From positions 1 to 6,878 of the forward strand of contig JAFUJY010000284.1 of NCBI GenBank assembly GCA_017467985.1: DNA of 6,878 nucleotides. The letters run 5' to 3'. Both the position numbers and the translations under genes were made by a program. Origin of the DNA: Bacillota bacterium (lineage in GTDB: Bacteria; Bacillota; Clostridia; Lachnospirales; Bianqueaceae). A model generated the notes under the pieces. The model made no database searches, was not told the origin of the DNA, and worked only from the letters and a program-made list of their open reading frames with translations. This document shows positions 5,788-6,878 of the stretch, piece by piece; positions within the stretch are counted from its first letter, which is position 1; every line of letters starts with the position of its first letter.

Positions 5788-5816
5788 TTGAACTCCATCC
5801 ATAATCAGGTTATAAT
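5788..5816 (+). promoter_or_regulatory. Sigma-A promoter of the zinc-ribbon protein operon
   Basis: TTGAAC (5788-5793), 17 bp, and a perfect TATAAT (5811-5816). The expected start near 5823 leaves a leader of about 27 nt with AAAGGA (5836-5841) before the ATG at 5850. The region between the preceding terminator and this promoter holds nothing else I can support. Confidence 0.88.
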
Positions 5817-5849
5817 AAATACAACCTCATCGCAGAAAGGATGACAGAA

Positions 5850-6371
5850 ATGGCAGATTTTTTTGAGAAATTAATGGAAGACGCTAAGAAAGCGGCAGCG
5901 AAGGTTGCAGATCGTACTCTGGCAACTGCAAACATTGCAAAGGCAAAGGCTCAGGAGACGATGGATATCGTTAAGATTGAGATTGAGATGAAAAAGGTGC
6001 AGGGCAATCTGGATAAGGAATATCAGGTGCTGGGTCAGCTGATCTATCAGATTGAAATGGGTACCATGAATCAGGATGACAATATTATCCTGGCAGCTTG
6101 TAAGCGCATCACCGGCTGCATTGAGCAGTTGGATGAGCTGGAAGCTAAGAAGCAGGCAATTAAGAACGGTACTGCAGCAGAAGAGACTGAAGAGGCTGAG
6201 GTTGTAGAGGGTGAAGAAGCTGAGGAACTGGAAGTTCCTGCCCAGGAGCCGGAGTTCGAAGGCTACGAAGAAGATGAAGAGGGCTATCCTATGATGCAGT
6301 TTTGCCCCCACTGCAAGGCCGGTAATACCCCGGATGCCAAGGTGTGTGTAAACTGCCATAAGCCTCTGTAA
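5850..6371 (+). CDS. Coiled-coil protein with acidic linker and C-terminal zinc ribbon
   Basis: A 173-residue soluble protein of unknown role. Residues 1-105 are almost entirely helical and heptad-like, Lys/Ala/Glu rich (ADFFEKLMEDAKKAAAKVADR at the start), so a coiled coil or helical bundle is likely. Residues 110-146 form a very acidic, Glu-rich linker. The C-terminus (150-173) is a zinc ribbon with CPHC (C152, C155) and CVNC (C166, C169), ten residues between the pairs, likely to bind one zinc ion. There is no signal peptide or membrane segment. The ATG at 5850 is preferred because AAAGGA lies 8 nt upstream; the in-frame ATG at 5841 overlaps that site and would add only three residues. It is first in an operon, and its stop overlaps the next start (TAATG). 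Proteins of this plan occur in Clostridia as zinc-ribbon domain-containing proteins; a scaffold or adaptor role is a guess. Confidence 0.9.
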   Translation: MADFFEKLMEDAKKAAAKVADRTLATANIAKAKAQETMDIVKIEIEMKKVQGNLDKEYQVLGQLIYQIEMGTMNQDDNIILAACKRITGCIEQLDELEAKKQAIKNGTAAEETEEAEVVEGEEAEELEVPAQEPEFEGYEEDEEGYPMMQFCPHCKAGNTPDAKVCVNCHKPL

Positions 6372-6604
6372 TGCATACGAAGTTTTATGTCTGCACCCAT
6401 CCGGAGCATGATGGTGTTATGGAGATCTTTCCCCAGGAGGATTTTTGTGAGGCCAGACGGCTGGATGACCGGTACCGTATCCTGGTAGTGACTGCCAGTA
6501 AGGGTGCGGCGCTGGAGTTTGTGCAGGAGGCGATCGGTGCGGCGCTGGTTATTGACCCCCAGCTGGAGCGCCTGAAGCAGGATATACAGGAGTTATATTT
6601 ATGA
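6371..6604 (+). CDS. Small conserved-looking protein of unknown function (77 aa)
   Basis: A 77-residue cytoplasmic protein that I do not recognise. It has no membrane segment or signal peptide. The sequence suggests an alpha/beta mini-fold: an N-terminal strand KFYVCTH with C8 and H10, a central strand YRILVVTA (35-42), a helix KGAALEFVQEAIGAA (44-58) and a C-terminal charged helix (PQLERLKQDIQELYL). Its ATG shares one base with the stop of the zinc-ribbon gene (TAATG) and lacks a clear ribosome binding site, so translation probably depends on coupling to the upstream gene. Its own stop overlaps the next start (ATGA). This tight packing on both sides, with no in-frame stop and an unremarkable amino-acid composition, is the main evidence that it is real. 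It could assist the zinc-ribbon protein or the downstream membrane protein. Confidence 0.8.
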   Translation: MHTKFYVCTHPEHDGVMEIFPQEDFCEARRLDDRYRILVVTASKGAALEFVQEAIGAALVIDPQLERLKQDIQELYL

Positions 6605-6878
6605 AGAAATATCCGATTTGGTCCTATGTTGCCGGTACGATAGGGATGCTGTGCCTGTTGATTGCGATGTTTTTTACGTCCTTTCAGCTGACAGTATTTG
6701 ATCGTGGCTTTGTGGACAAGGAAATGGTTAAGTTTGGTGTGGCTGACCGCATCGGCATGACTCAGGAAGGTCTGATGGAGCTATATGACGAGCTGCTCAA
6801 GTACCTGGAGGACAAACGGGATGATCTGGACATTACCATTGAGCGTAATGGACAGCAGATGCAGGCTTTTTATGAAAA
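6601..6878 (+). CDS. TIGR01906/DUF1461 family membrane protein (3' partial)
   Basis: The first 92 complete codons of a gene that runs off the right edge. Residues 1-6 are MKKYPI and residues about 7-30 form one transmembrane segment (WSYVAGTIGMLCLLIAMFF), so the following region is probably extracytoplasmic. The stretch after it, with VADRIGMTQEGLMELYDELLKYL (47-69) and then KRDDLDITIERNGQ (72-85), matches my memory of the DUF1461/TIGR01906 family, integral membrane proteins of roughly 200-250 residues common in Firmicutes and without an established function. AGGAG (6588-6592) lies 8 nt before the ATG at 6601, and the start overlaps the stop of the 77-residue gene, so it belongs to the same operon as the zinc-ribbon protein. 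The family call would be settled by the missing C-terminal part with the remaining membrane segments. Confidence 0.85.
   Translation, partial: MKKYPIWSYVAGTIGMLCLLIAMFFTSFQLTVFDRGFVDKEMVKFGVADRIGMTQEGLMELYDELLKYLEDKRDDLDITIERNGQQMQAFYE

Overview
The window looks like a chromosomal segment from a Gram-positive Firmicute, most likely class Clostridia. The evidence is strong GGAGG-type ribosome binding sites, canonical vegetative (sigma-A type) promoters with 17-bp spacers, tight gene packing with ATGA overlaps, rho-independent terminators, a YtrA-type GntR regulator driving a small ABC transporter, and protein families common in anaerobic Clostridia (DUF5714, thioredoxin-type ArsC, DUF1461/TIGR01906). 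All supported genes are on the + strand. I found no rRNA, tRNA, CRISPR array, transposase or phage gene.

Region by region: (1) 2-592 is the 3' part of a gene whose product joins a DUF5714-like cysteine-rich tail to a complete arsenate reductase/low-molecular-weight phosphatase-like domain; a strong terminator follows at 591-618. (2) 625-691 is a palindromic intergenic repeat. (3) 720-4553 is a five-gene operon: a YtrA-family GntR repressor, two small membrane proteins, an ABC ATPase and a 475-residue exported protein without a recognised family. It starts from a clear promoter that is overlapped and followed by two tandem operator palindromes. (4) 4578-4642 is a second copy of the repeat, in the opposite orientation, so the operon is bracketed by inverted repeat copies. 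(5) 4715-5713 encodes an orphan NMT1/SsuA-type substrate-binding lipoprotein with its own candidate promoter and terminator. (6) 5788 to the right edge is a third transcription unit: a coiled-coil/zinc-ribbon protein, a 77-residue protein of unknown function, and the start of a DUF1461/TIGR01906 membrane protein cut by the window end.

How the genes may work together: in the central operon the regulator probably represses its own promoter and is released by an envelope-related or small-molecule signal, switching on an ABC exporter or envelope-stress system of the YtrA/PmtR type. The exported protein, co-transcribed as the last gene, is probably an extracytoplasmic partner of this transporter. 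That partner role is inference from operon position. The least described items in the window are this operon's exported protein, its paired operators, and the matched flanking palindromes.
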